Assembly: GCA_048268845.1 (NCBI GenBank)
Contig: JBLWUQ010000004.1
Coordinates: 62,001-126,000 of the forward strand
Reading direction: 5' to 3'
DNA: 64,000 nucleotides
Source: Muriiphilus sp048268845
Lineage (GTDB): Bacteria > Pseudomonadota > Alphaproteobacteria > Rhodobacterales > Rhodobacteraceae
Every line of letters begins with the position of its first letter. Within the stretch, counting starts at the first letter, position 1. The notes beneath the pieces were generated by a model. It searched no databases, was not told the DNA's origin, and saw only the letters and a list, made by a program, of their open reading frames with translations. This document shows, one piece after another, positions 7,213-14,938 of the stretch. Both the position numbers and the translations under genes were made by a program.

Positions 7213-8066
7213 CGCTCCCCCCGCATGGCCCGCGCCATTTGCGCCGCCTTTTCAAGCACATCGCGGTCCAGCCCGGTTTCATAGCCCAGCGCGGTCAGCC
7301 GATCATGCACCGCCTCGGTCGCCACGTTGCCCTTGGCCCCCGGCGCATAGGGACAGCCACCAAGCCCGCCGACCGCGGCGTCAAACACCCTGATGCCCGC
7401 CGCCAGCGACACCTCGACATTCTCCAGCGCCCGCCCGCCAGTGTCATGATAATGCCCGGCCAGCATTGTCGCCGGAACCTCGGCCAGAACCGCGTCGAGC
7501 ATCGCGCCGATGCTTTCAGGCGTGGCCTTGCCGATGGTGTCGCCCAGGCTGATCTCGTAGCAGCCCATGTCACGCAACCGCGCCGCCACCCACGCGACCT
7601 TGCCGGGCGCCACCGGCCCGTCATAGGGGCAGTCCGTGACGCAGGAGATATACCCCCGGACTTTCACTTTTCGAATATTTGCCGCGGAAAATATCGGTTC
7701 AAAGCGCTTAAGGCTTTCATCAATCGAACAATTAATATTGGCCTGCGAAAACCCCTCGCTGGCCGCGCCGAAGATCGCCACCTCGTCCGCCCCCGCCGCC
7801 ATCGCGCGCTCGAACCCCGTCATGTTCGGGGTCAACGCGGCGTAGGACACGCCGGGCGCGCGGGCGATCCCGGCCAGCACCTCGCCACTGTCGGCCATCT
7901 GCGGCACCCATTTCGGGCTGACGAAACTCGCCACTTCGATCCGCCGAAACCCGGCGCGGCTGAGCATGTCGACCAGCGCGATCTTCTCCGCCGTCGGGAT
8001 CAGCCGCTTTTCGTTCTGCAGCCCGTCGCGCGGACCGACCTCGAAAATCTCGACCGTTTCAGCCAT
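7209..8066 (-). CDS. mvaB: Hydroxymethylglutaryl-CoA lyase
   Basis: A 285-residue TIM-barrel lyase that splits HMG-CoA into acetyl-CoA and acetoacetate, the last step of leucine breakdown. Signatures: EVGPRDGLQNEK at the N-terminus, the metal-binding HYHDTGG, and the C-terminal loop GGLGGCPYAPGAKGN with the catalytic cysteine. The ATG at 8066 was preferred to one at 8078 because AGGA lies just upstream of it and the 8078 ATG falls in a dispersed repeat. A stretch of roughly 90 bases around 7650-7740 is markedly AT-rich compared with the rest. The gene overlaps the hydratase gene by four bases. Confidence 0.96.
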   Translation of the reverse strand: MAETVEIFEVGPRDGLQNEKRLIPTAEKIALVDMLSRAGFRRIEVASFVSPKWVPQMADSGEVLAGIARAPGVSYAALTPNMTGFERAMAAGADEVAIFGAASEGFSQANINCSIDESLKRFEPIFSAANIRKVKVRGYISCVTDCPYDGPVAPGKVAWVAARLRDMGCYEISLGDTIGKATPESIGAMLDAVLAEVPATMLAGHYHDTGGRALENVEVSLAAGIRVFDAAVGGLGGCPYAPGAKGNVATEAVHDRLTALGYETGLDRDVLEKAAQMARAMRGER

Positions 8067-8076
8067 CGTCCTGCCC

Positions 8077-8098
8077 ATTCATCTTGGTCCAAATACTC
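8077..8098 (-). repeat. Dispersed 22-bp intergenic element, copy 1
   Basis: The minus strand reads GAGTATTTGGACCAAGATGA followed by AT. It shares GAGTATTT, three variable bases, then CCAAGATGAA with copies at 16041-16062 and 52397-52418. It lies just upstream of the HMG-CoA lyase start. Confidence 0.7.
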
Positions 8099-8137
8099 AT
8101 CTCGCAGCGGTCGCAACACGCGCGCCACCGCACCGGG

Positions 8138-10075
8138 TCACGCGTCCTCGACCAGCGCGATCAGCGCCGCGCCCGCCTCGACCTGCGCACCGGCCTCGGC
8201 CAGAACCTCGGCGACGACCCCGTCGCGCGGCGCGACCAGCGTGTGTTCCATCTTCATCGCCTCGAGCACCGCAAGCCGGTCGCCAAGACCGACCGCCTGC
8301 CCAGGCGTGACGAACACCGCCTTGACCAGCCCCGGCATCGGCGCCACCACGACATTGCCGACCGCGCCCGCATGCGCCGCGACCGCCAGCGGGTCGATGA
8401 TGTCGAAACCATGTCCAGCCCCGGAAAAGACCGTGACCAAAGCGCCCGTCACCACCACATTCGGGGCGCGCGCGCCATTGAGCGTCCAGCCAGCCGCACC
8501 GCGCCGCGCCTCGACGAAGACCTCGCCGACAAGCAGCCGTGCCGCATCCGGTCCCTGCATCTCGATCACAACCGTGATCTCGTCCTCGCCCCGCGCCAGC
8601 TGCACACTGCGTTTCAGGGGCGCCCAGAGCGTGAACCCCGTCTCCGCCGCAACAGCCCCCGTCAGCCCCGCCGCCGCCAGCGCCGCCAGCGCCACGTCGC
8701 GCGGACCTGGCCCGGCCTCGGCCACCAGCGCCGCCAGGTCGCGCTCGATCAGCCCGGTATCGACCTCGCCCGCCGCAAAGCCCGCATGCGCGCAAAGCGC
8801 CGCGAGAAAGCCGATATTCGTGACCGTCCCCGCCACCTCGGTGCCCGCCAGTGCCGCCCGCATTCTCGCCAGCGCCACCGCGCGGGTCGGGCCGTGGGTG
8901 ACGATCTTGGCGATCATCGGGTCGTAAAACGGGCTGATCACATCGCCCGAGCGCACCCCGGTATCGGCCCGACACCCCGGCGCGAAGGCCAGATGCGCAA
9001 GCGTGCCGGTGGCGGGCAGAAAGCCCTTGGGCACGTCCTCGGCATAAAGCCGCGCCTCGAAGGCGTGACCGTTGATGCTGAGGTCGCGCTGCGTCGCGGG
9101 CAAGCTCTCGCCCGCCGCCACGCGCAACTGCCATTCGACCAGATCGACGCCGGTGATCGCCTCGGTGACCGGGTGTTCGACCTGAAGCCGCGTGTTCATC
9201 TCCATGAACCAGAAGCCTTCGGGGTGCAGCCCCCTCGCCCCGTCGACGATGAATTCCACCGTTCCCGCACCACTGTAGCCAATGGCCTCGGCGGCACGCA
9301 CCGCCGCACGCCCCATCGCCGCGCGCATGTCCTCGGTCATGCCCGGCGCCGGGGCTTCCTCGATCACCTTCTGGTGGCGGCGCTGGAGCGAGCAGTCACG
9401 CTCGAACAGATGCACCGCGTTCTTGCCGTCGCCGAACACCTGGATCTCGATATGGCGCGGTTTTTCCACGAATTTCTCGACCAGCACCGCATCGTTGCCA
9501 AAGGCGGTCTTGGCCTCGCTGCGCGCGCTGGCCAGCGCCTCGGCAAAGTCCTGCGCCCGCGTGACCTTGCGCATCCCCTTGCCGCCGCCGCCCGCAACCG
9601 CCTTGATCAATACCGGATAGCCGATCGCGTCTGCCGCCCCCGCCAGATGCACGTCATCCTGGTTGGCACCGTGATAGCCCGGCACCACCGGCACGCCGGC
9701 CTCTTCCATCAGCGCCTTGGCCGCGTCCTTCAACCCCATCGCCCGGATCGCGCTGGCCGAGGGTCCGATGAATACCAGCCCCGCCGCTTCGACCGCCTCG
9801 ACGAAATCGGGGTTCTCGCTCAGGAACCCGTAGCCGGGGTGGATCGCCTGCGCGCCGGTTGCCCTGGCCGCTGCGATGATCTTGTCGCCACGCAGATAGC
9901 TGTCGGCGGGGGCGGCACCGCCGATATGCACCGCCTCGTCCGCCATCGCCACATGGCGCGCGCCCGCGTCGGCGTCGGAATAGACCGCCACGGTTGCAAC
10001 ACCCATCCGGCGAGCGGTGTCGATCACCCGACAGGCGATTTCGCCCCGGTTGGCGATCAGGATCCGGTCAAACAT
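8138..10075 (-). CDS. mccA: Methylcrotonyl-CoA carboxylase biotin-carboxylase/carrier subunit
   Basis: A 645-residue fusion of biotin carboxylase (residues about 1-450), a middle domain and a biotin carboxyl carrier domain at the C-terminus. Visible motifs: ILIANRGEIACRV, the ATP-grasp GGGGKGMR, EMNTRLQVEHPVTE, and the biotinylation site EAMKMEH about 35 residues from the end. Acetyl- and propionyl-CoA carboxylase alpha subunits share this layout; the assignment to 3-methylcrotonyl-CoA rests on the neighbouring dehydrogenase, beta subunit and HMG-CoA lyase. Its ATG at 10075 overlaps the macro-domain gene by eight bases, with GAGAGG upstream. Confidence 0.94.
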   Translation of the reverse strand: MFDRILIANRGEIACRVIDTARRMGVATVAVYSDADAGARHVAMADEAVHIGGAAPADSYLRGDKIIAAARATGAQAIHPGYGFLSENPDFVEAVEAAGLVFIGPSASAIRAMGLKDAAKALMEEAGVPVVPGYHGANQDDVHLAGAADAIGYPVLIKAVAGGGGKGMRKVTRAQDFAEALASARSEAKTAFGNDAVLVEKFVEKPRHIEIQVFGDGKNAVHLFERDCSLQRRHQKVIEEAPAPGMTEDMRAAMGRAAVRAAEAIGYSGAGTVEFIVDGARGLHPEGFWFMEMNTRLQVEHPVTEAITGVDLVEWQLRVAAGESLPATQRDLSINGHAFEARLYAEDVPKGFLPATGTLAHLAFAPGCRADTGVRSGDVISPFYDPMIAKIVTHGPTRAVALARMRAALAGTEVAGTVTNIGFLAALCAHAGFAAGEVDTGLIERDLAALVAEAGPGPRDVALAALAAAGLTGAVAAETGFTLWAPLKRSVQLARGEDEITVVIEMQGPDAARLLVGEVFVEARRGAAGWTLNGARAPNVVVTGALVTVFSGAGHGFDIIDPLAVAAHAGAVGNVVVAPMPGLVKAVFVTPGQAVGLGDRLAVLEAMKMEHTLVAPRDGVVAEVLAEAGAQVEAGAALIALVEDA

Positions 10076-10583
10076 CGCGCCTCTCTTTCAGGGCCGTCCG
10101 GTGCGCCGCAGCACTGCCGTCCGAATAACAACACAGGATGATGCGGCCCGGCTTGTCGTGGGTGTCGGCCCAGGCCTGCACCTCGGCCACCGCGACCTGC
10201 GCCGCCGCCTCGGGCGGGTAGCCGAAGACCCCGGTCGAGATCGCCGGAAAGGCGATGCTGTCGCAGCCGGCGGCTTCGGCCAGCGTCAGGCTCTGGCGAT
10301 AGCACGACGACAGGAACACCGCCTCGCCGCTGTCACCGCCGTTCCAGACCGGGCCGACGGTGTGGATGACGTGTTTCGCGGGCAGGTCATGGCCCGCAGT
10401 CATCCGCGCCTCGCCGGTCGGGCAGCCGCCCAGCATCCGGCATTCCGCGAGCAGCCCCGGCCCCGCCGCCCGGTGGATTGCGCCGTCGACGCCACCGCCA
10501 CCCAGAAGTGTTTCGTTGGCCGCGTTGACGATGGCGTCGACGGCAAGGGTGGTGATGTCGGCGGTGATGATTTCGATGGTCAT
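10068..10583 (-). CDS. Macro domain protein, probable O-acetyl-ADP-ribose deacetylase
   Basis: A single macro domain of 171 residues. The binding-site landmarks are IVNAANETLLGGGGVDGAIHR, GEARMTAGHDLPAKHVIHTVGP, and AFPAISTGVFGYP. Such stand-alone macro domains remove O-acetyl-ADP-ribose or ADP-ribose from proteins or nucleic acids. The ATG at 10583 was chosen over a GTG three codons upstream. It lies between the two carboxylase subunit genes in the same operon, overlapping mccA by eight bases. Why an ADP-ribose hydrolase is co-transcribed with leucine catabolism is not evident; removing sirtuin-derived O-acetyl-ADP-ribose when acyl-CoA is high is one idea. Confidence 0.9.
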   Translation of the reverse strand: MTIEIITADITTLAVDAIVNAANETLLGGGGVDGAIHRAAGPGLLAECRMLGGCPTGEARMTAGHDLPAKHVIHTVGPVWNGGDSGEAVFLSSCYRQSLTLAEAAGCDSIAFPAISTGVFGYPPEAAAQVAVAEVQAWADTHDKPGRIILCCYSDGSAAAHRTALKERRDV

Positions 10584-10698
10584 GGTCTGCACACTTCGCC
10601 GCCAGGGGCGCTCCGGCGGCGCGCGCCGCCGGGCAAAGCGGGCGCGCGCCCACTTTCTCGCCGTGCCATGGTCTCGTGCTGATGCCGCATCGCCGCCC

Positions 10699-12303
10699 TC
10701 ACATCCTGAACACGCCGAACCGCGTATCCTCGATCGGTGCGTTCAGCGCCGCCGAGAGCGACAGGAACAGCACGTCGCGGGTCTTGCGCGGGTCGATGAC
10801 GCCGTCGTCCCAGAGCCGGGCGGAGGCATAGAGCGGGTGCGACTGGCGTTCGAACATCTCGATGGTCGGGCGCTTGAATTCGGCTTCATCCTCGGCTGAC
10901 CACTCCTCGCCCGCCCGCTCGATCGCGTCGCGTTTGACCGTCGCCAGCACCCCCGCCGCCTGTTCGCCGCCCATCACGCTGATACGCGAATTGGGCCATG
11001 TCCACAGGAAGCGCGGCTGATAGGCCCGCCCCGCCATGCCGTAATTGCCTGCCCCGAACGAGCCGCCGACGATCAGCGTGATCTTGGGCACGCTGGTTGT
11101 GGCCACTGCCGTCACCATCTTGGCGCCGTGGCGCGCGATACCTTCGTTCTCGTATTTGCGCCCGACCATGAAGCCGGTGATGTTTTGCAGGAAAATCAGC
11201 GGGATGCGGCGCTGGCTGCACAACTCGATAAAATGCGCCCCCTTCTGCGCCGACTCGGAAAACAAGACGCCGTTGTTCGCGACGATCCCGACCGGGCAGC
11301 CTTTCAGGTGGGCAAAACCGGTCACCAGAGTCTCGCCAAAGCGCGGCTTGAACTCGTCGAACCGCGAGCCGTCCACGACCCGCGCGATCACCTCGCGGAT
11401 ATCGTAGGGGGTGCGCAGACCGGCGGGGACCACACCCAGAATCTCCTCGGGGTCATAGGCCGGGTCTTCGGGGCTCTGCCATGTCACCGTCGCGGGCCGC
11501 GTCCGGTTCAGATGCTGAACCGCGCGTCGCGCCAGCGCCAGGGCGTGCGTATCGTTCTCGGCCAGATAATCCGCCACGCCTGACAGGCGCGTGTGAACGT
11601 CGCCGCCGCCAAGGTCTTCCACCGTCACCACCTCGCCGGTCGCGGCCTTCACCAGCGGCGGTCCGGCCAAGAAGATGGTGCCCTGTTCCTTGACGATGAT
11701 GGTCACGTCCGACATCGCCGGAACATAGGCTCCGCCCGCCGTGCAGGACCCCATCACCACCGCGATCTGCGGGATGCCCTTGGCCGACATCCGCGCCTGG
11801 TTGTAGAAGATCCGCCCGAAATGGTCGCGGTCGGGAAACACCTCGTCCTGGTTGGGCAGGTTGGCCCCGCCCGAGTCGACCAGATAGACGCAGGGCAGGT
11901 TGCATTCCTCGGCGATCTCCTGCGCGCGCAGGTGTTTCTTGACCGTCATCGGATAATAGGTGCCGCCCTTCACGGTGGCGTCGTTGGCGATCACCATGAC
12001 CTCTTGGCCGTGCACCTGCCCGATGCCGGCAATCACGCCCGCAGCAGGTGCGTCACCGTCATAGAGCCCGTGCGCCGCCGTGGCACCGACCTCGAGAAAG
12101 GGCGAGCCGGGATCGAGCAGGTTCGCCACCCGTTGACGCGGCAGCATCTTGCCGCGCGACACGTGGCGGTCGCGCGCCGTCTCGCCGCCGCCAAGTGCTG
12201 CCGTTCGGGCCGCTTCGCGAATGATCTCGAGGGCTTCGAGATGGCCCGCCCGGTTGGTGCGGAACGTCTCGGAACCGGGCAGCGCCTGGGATTGGAGTTT
12301 CAT
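10699..12303 (-). CDS. mccB: Methylcrotonyl-CoA carboxylase carboxyltransferase subunit
   Basis: A 534-residue carboxyltransferase (crotonase superfamily, two repeats) that moves CO2 from biotin to 3-methylcrotonyl-CoA. Visible: YLVDSGGANLPNQDEVFPDRDHFGRIF, GSCTAGGAYVPAMSD, GTIFLAGPPLVKAATGE, and C-terminal GGSFGAGNYGMAGRAYQPRF with FLWTWPNSRISVMGGEQAA. These closely fit the methylcrotonyl type rather than propionyl-CoA carboxylase beta. The ATG at 12303 is preceded by AAGGTG. About 115 bases separate it from the macro-domain gene. Confidence 0.97.
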   Translation of the reverse strand: MKLQSQALPGSETFRTNRAGHLEALEIIREAARTAALGGGETARDRHVSRGKMLPRQRVANLLDPGSPFLEVGATAAHGLYDGDAPAAGVIAGIGQVHGQEVMVIANDATVKGGTYYPMTVKKHLRAQEIAEECNLPCVYLVDSGGANLPNQDEVFPDRDHFGRIFYNQARMSAKGIPQIAVVMGSCTAGGAYVPAMSDVTIIVKEQGTIFLAGPPLVKAATGEVVTVEDLGGGDVHTRLSGVADYLAENDTHALALARRAVQHLNRTRPATVTWQSPEDPAYDPEEILGVVPAGLRTPYDIREVIARVVDGSRFDEFKPRFGETLVTGFAHLKGCPVGIVANNGVLFSESAQKGAHFIELCSQRRIPLIFLQNITGFMVGRKYENEGIARHGAKMVTAVATTSVPKITLIVGGSFGAGNYGMAGRAYQPRFLWTWPNSRISVMGGEQAAGVLATVKRDAIERAGEEWSAEDEAEFKRPTIEMFERQSHPLYASARLWDDGVIDPRKTRDVLFLSLSAALNAPIEDTRFGVFRM

Positions 12304-12330
12304 GCGTTGTTCACCTTCGGCCTGCCACGT

Positions 12331-12816
12331 TCAATCGAGTCCGGCATTCTCAAGATAGATCACCTGTTCCGCGGTCATCTGCAAAAGGCAGCCCATCGCC
12401 GCCGGTCCACCGCCGGTGCCGCCGCCCCACCACGACCGCTCATAGGCGCAGCGCCCGTCGCGGAACGCGATCCAGGCGCGTTGCATCTCGAGCAGCGCGT
12501 CGGCCTGGCTGGGCGCATACTCACCGGCGCCCGCGTCCAGCTTGCGCGCCTCGGCGCGGACCATGGGATAGACCTCGTTGAGGCGCGCATCCCACCAGTC
12601 AAGCTCGCGGCCGATGCAGGCGACCATGCCGGCCGTGGAAATGCCACCCTCGGTCACATCAATGCAACGGCTCGCCTCGACCCCGATACAGGCCATCGGA
12701 TCGCCCCCCGGCGGTGCCGCGCGGCAGGCCGCGATCCGCGTGCCGTCGAATACCACGTCCTGCGCGGCGGCGGGGCTGGCGGCCAGCGCGAGGGCGAGGG
12801 CCAGATAGTGTTTCAT
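12331..12816 (-). CDS. Secreted LprI/DUF1311-like protein
   Basis: A 161-residue protein with a Sec signal peptide (MKHYLALALALAASPAAAQ, cleavage after AAA-Q or nearby) and six cysteines. The centre CIGRELDWWDARLNEVYPMV and the AWIAFRDGRCAYERS segment match the DUF1311/lysozyme-inhibitor LprI family. It should be periplasmic. The ATG at 12816 overlaps the flavodoxin stop (ATGA), so the longer frame to 13050 was rejected. Its role inside a leucine catabolic operon is unclear; lysozyme inhibition is family knowledge, not shown here. Confidence 0.8.
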   Translation of the reverse strand: MKHYLALALALAASPAAAQDVVFDGTRIAACRAAPPGGDPMACIGVEASRCIDVTEGGISTAGMVACIGRELDWWDARLNEVYPMVRAEARKLDAGAGEYAPSQADALLEMQRAWIAFRDGRCAYERSWWGGGTGGGPAAMGCLLQMTAEQVIYLENAGLD

Positions 12817-13571
12817 GCGCGATACTCCGGGTTCTCGTAGTCGAACCGGCAGCCCGCATCCCAGGCGCGCCGGTCGTTGCCGTGGCTGGAATAGCCGCCC
12901 GCCGCTTTCAGCATCGCGGCCAGATGCATCAGGTTCCAGGTCATGATCGTGGTGTTCTTCTGGGTGAACTCGTTGTCGAACCCGGCCGGTTTGCCGTCGA
13001 CCTCGTCGCCATAACTCGGCCCCGGCCCCGCCTCGCCGATCCAGCCGCAATCGGCCTGCGGCGGGATGGAATAGCCGAGGTGGCTCAGCGCGAAACCCGT
13101 GGTCATCGCCACATGCTTGATGCCGTCCTCATTGCCCGTCACCACCGTGCCGCCGACCTTGCCATAGAAGATCGACTGGCCCTTGTCGTTCAGTTCGCCC
13201 GACATGCCGTAGAGCCGTTCGATCAGCACCCGGCAGACCGAGCTTTCCTCGCCCAGCCAGATCGGTGTGCCGATCACCAGGATGTCGGCCGCCATGACCT
13301 TTTCCCAGAGCATCGGCCAGTCGTCACGGTCCCATCCGTGTTCGGTCATGTCGGGATAGATGCCGGGCGGCACCTGATGATCGAGCATATGCACATGTTC
13401 GACCGTCACGCCGGATTTCTCCATGATCGCCGCTGAGACGCCAAGCAGCGTCCGGGTATGGCTTTCCTGCGCGTTCTTCTTCAGCGAGGTGTTGACAAAA
13501 AGCGCCTTCAACCCGCTGTAATCATGCGGGTTGTCGTGGCATAGCTGGTTCTGCTGGTCGGTGAGCGTCAT
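12813..13571 (-). CDS. Flavodoxin-like NAD(P)H-dependent oxidoreductase
   Basis: A 252-residue flavodoxin-fold protein of the NADPH-dependent FMN reductase family. The FMN phosphate loop is the N-terminal ALFVNTSLKKNAQESHT segment; ADILVIGTPIWLGEESSVCRVLIERLYG and GGTVVTGNEDGIKHV line the flavin site. The ATG at 13571 has a strong AGGAGG site. It follows the dehydrogenase by about 85 bases in the same direction. It may serve as a reductant partner or quinone/flavin reductase, but no substrate can be read from the sequence. Confidence 0.82.
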   Translation of the reverse strand: MTLTDQQNQLCHDNPHDYSGLKALFVNTSLKKNAQESHTRTLLGVSAAIMEKSGVTVEHVHMLDHQVPPGIYPDMTEHGWDRDDWPMLWEKVMAADILVIGTPIWLGEESSVCRVLIERLYGMSGELNDKGQSIFYGKVGGTVVTGNEDGIKHVAMTTGFALSHLGYSIPPQADCGWIGEAGPGPSYGDEVDGKPAGFDNEFTQKNTTIMTWNLMHLAAMLKAAGGYSSHGNDRRAWDAGCRFDYENPEYRA

Positions 13572-13657
13572 GATCGCCTCCTCTTACCTTCTGTCCCAGT
13601 CCAGCGCTTCGGCGCGCAACTTGTTCCGAAAAACCGCGCCGCCCCTCGGTTCGCACC

Positions 13658-14821
13658 TTACCCCATCGCCGCCATCAATTCGCGCCCGATCAGCATGCGG
13701 CGGATCTCGGATGTGCCCGCGCCGATCTCCATCAGCTTGGCGTCGCGGAAGATGCGGCTGACCGGGGTTTCGGTCATGTAGCCCATGCCGCCCATCGCCT
13801 GCACCGCCTGGTGCGCCACCACCATCGCCTCCTCGGAGGCATAGAGCACACAGGCCGCCGCGTCCTGGCGCGTGACCACGCCGCGATCGCAGGCCTTGGC
13901 CACCTCGTAGACATAGGCGCGGGCCGAATTCATCTTGGTATACATGTCGGCGATCTTGCCCTGCATCAGCTGGAACGACCCGATCGGCTGGCCGAACTGC
14001 TTGCGGTCGCGCATGTAGGGCATGATCTCGTCCAGGCACGCCGCCATGATGCCGGTGCCGATTCCCGAGAGCACGACGCGCTCATAATCGAGCCCTGACA
14101 TCAGCACGCGCACGCCCTTGCCTTCCTCGCCCAGCACGTTGTCGAAGGGCACCTCGACATCCTCAAAGAACAACTGCGCGGTGTTCGAGCCGCGCATCCC
14201 GAGCTTGTCGAAATGCGGCCCGGTCGAAAAGCCCTTCATGTCCTTCTCGACGATGAAGGCGGTCATGCCTTTGGAGCCTGCGGCGGGGTCGGTCTTGGCG
14301 TAGACCACCAGCGTATCGGCGTCCGGGCCGTTGGTGATCCAGAACTTGGTGCCGTTGAGGGTGTAGTAGCCGTTCTTCTTCTCGGCCCGCATCTGCATCG
14401 ACACCACGTCCGACCCCGCGCCCGGCTCGGACATGGCCAGCGCGCCGACATGCTCGCCCGACAACAGCCCCCGCAGGTATTTGCGTTTCTGCTCCTCGCT
14501 GCCATTGAGCTTGATCTGGTTCACGCAGAGGTTGGAATGCGCGCCGTAGGACAGGCTGACCGAGGCCGAGGCGCGGGCGATTTCCTCGGTCGCGACGACA
14601 TGCGCGAGGTAGCTCATCCCGGCGCCGCCGTATTCCTCGGGGACGGTGATGCCAAGCAGCCCAAGCTCACCCATCTCGCGCCAGAGGCTCGCGGGAAAGA
14701 GGTTCGTTTGGTCGATCTCGGCGGCGATCGGCTTGATCCGGTCCTGGGCGAAACGGTGCACCAGATCGCGCAGCGCCGCGATGTCCTCGCCAAGGTCGAA
14801 GTTCATGGATGCGGTGAACAT
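13658..14821 (-). CDS. ivd: Isovaleryl-CoA dehydrogenase
   Basis: A 387-residue acyl-CoA dehydrogenase that oxidises isovaleryl-CoA to 3-methylcrotonyl-CoA, passing electrons to ETF. Signatures: AMSEPGAGSDVVSM, FWITNGPDADTLVVYAKT, the catalytic glutamate in GLDYERVVLSG, and the C-terminal GGMGYMTETPVSRIFRDAKLMEIGAGTSEI. The glutamate position is the one characteristic of isovaleryl-CoA dehydrogenases. The ATG at 14821 was chosen because GGGAGGAGG precedes it; an upstream ATG at 14860 would include the operator. It is the first gene of the liu operon. Confidence 0.96.
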   Translation of the reverse strand: MFTASMNFDLGEDIAALRDLVHRFAQDRIKPIAAEIDQTNLFPASLWREMGELGLLGITVPEEYGGAGMSYLAHVVATEEIARASASVSLSYGAHSNLCVNQIKLNGSEEQKRKYLRGLLSGEHVGALAMSEPGAGSDVVSMQMRAEKKNGYYTLNGTKFWITNGPDADTLVVYAKTDPAAGSKGMTAFIVEKDMKGFSTGPHFDKLGMRGSNTAQLFFEDVEVPFDNVLGEEGKGVRVLMSGLDYERVVLSGIGTGIMAACLDEIMPYMRDRKQFGQPIGSFQLMQGKIADMYTKMNSARAYVYEVAKACDRGVVTRQDAAACVLYASEEAMVVAHQAVQAMGGMGYMTETPVSRIFRDAKLMEIGAGTSEIRRMLIGRELMAAMG

Positions 14822-14845
14822 GGGGCCTCCTCCCAGGGGCATTAC

Positions 14846-14859
14846 TGAACGCTCGTTCA
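14846..14859. promoter_or_regulatory. TetR-type palindromic operator candidate of the liu operon
   Basis: TGAACGCTCGTTCA is an inverted repeat with perfect six-base arms around a two-base centre. It begins directly after the candidate -10 box (14860-14865, minus strand) and covers the expected start of transcription, ideal for repression. TetR-family acyl-CoA sensors control branched-chain catabolic operons in many proteobacteria. The regulator itself is not in the window. Confidence 0.55.
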
Positions 14860-14888
14860 TTTCTAGGCGCGCGCCCGAGTCGGGTCAA
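14860..14888 (-). promoter_or_regulatory. Candidate sigma-70 promoter of the liu operon
   Basis: Minus strand TTGACC (14888-14883), 17 bases, TAGAAA (14865-14860). This is one of the best consensus matches in the window. Transcription would start near 14853, inside the palindrome at 14846-14859, leaving a leader of about 30 bases to the dehydrogenase ATG. Confidence 0.5.
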
Positions 14889-14938
14889 GCGTGATTGGCT
14901 CTGGCCCCCTGCCCCGGCCTGGGTTATTTCATCCCGCG

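Noticed and set aside
10584..10698. Palindromic GC-rich stretch between macro-domain and mccB genes
   Set aside because: The GGCGCGCGCC-like strings are explained by high GC; no clean stem with terminator features stands out.
12331..13050. Extended LprI-like protein
   Set aside because: The extra N-terminal part overlaps the flavodoxin gene and is Arg-rich; the signal peptide start at 12816 is clear.
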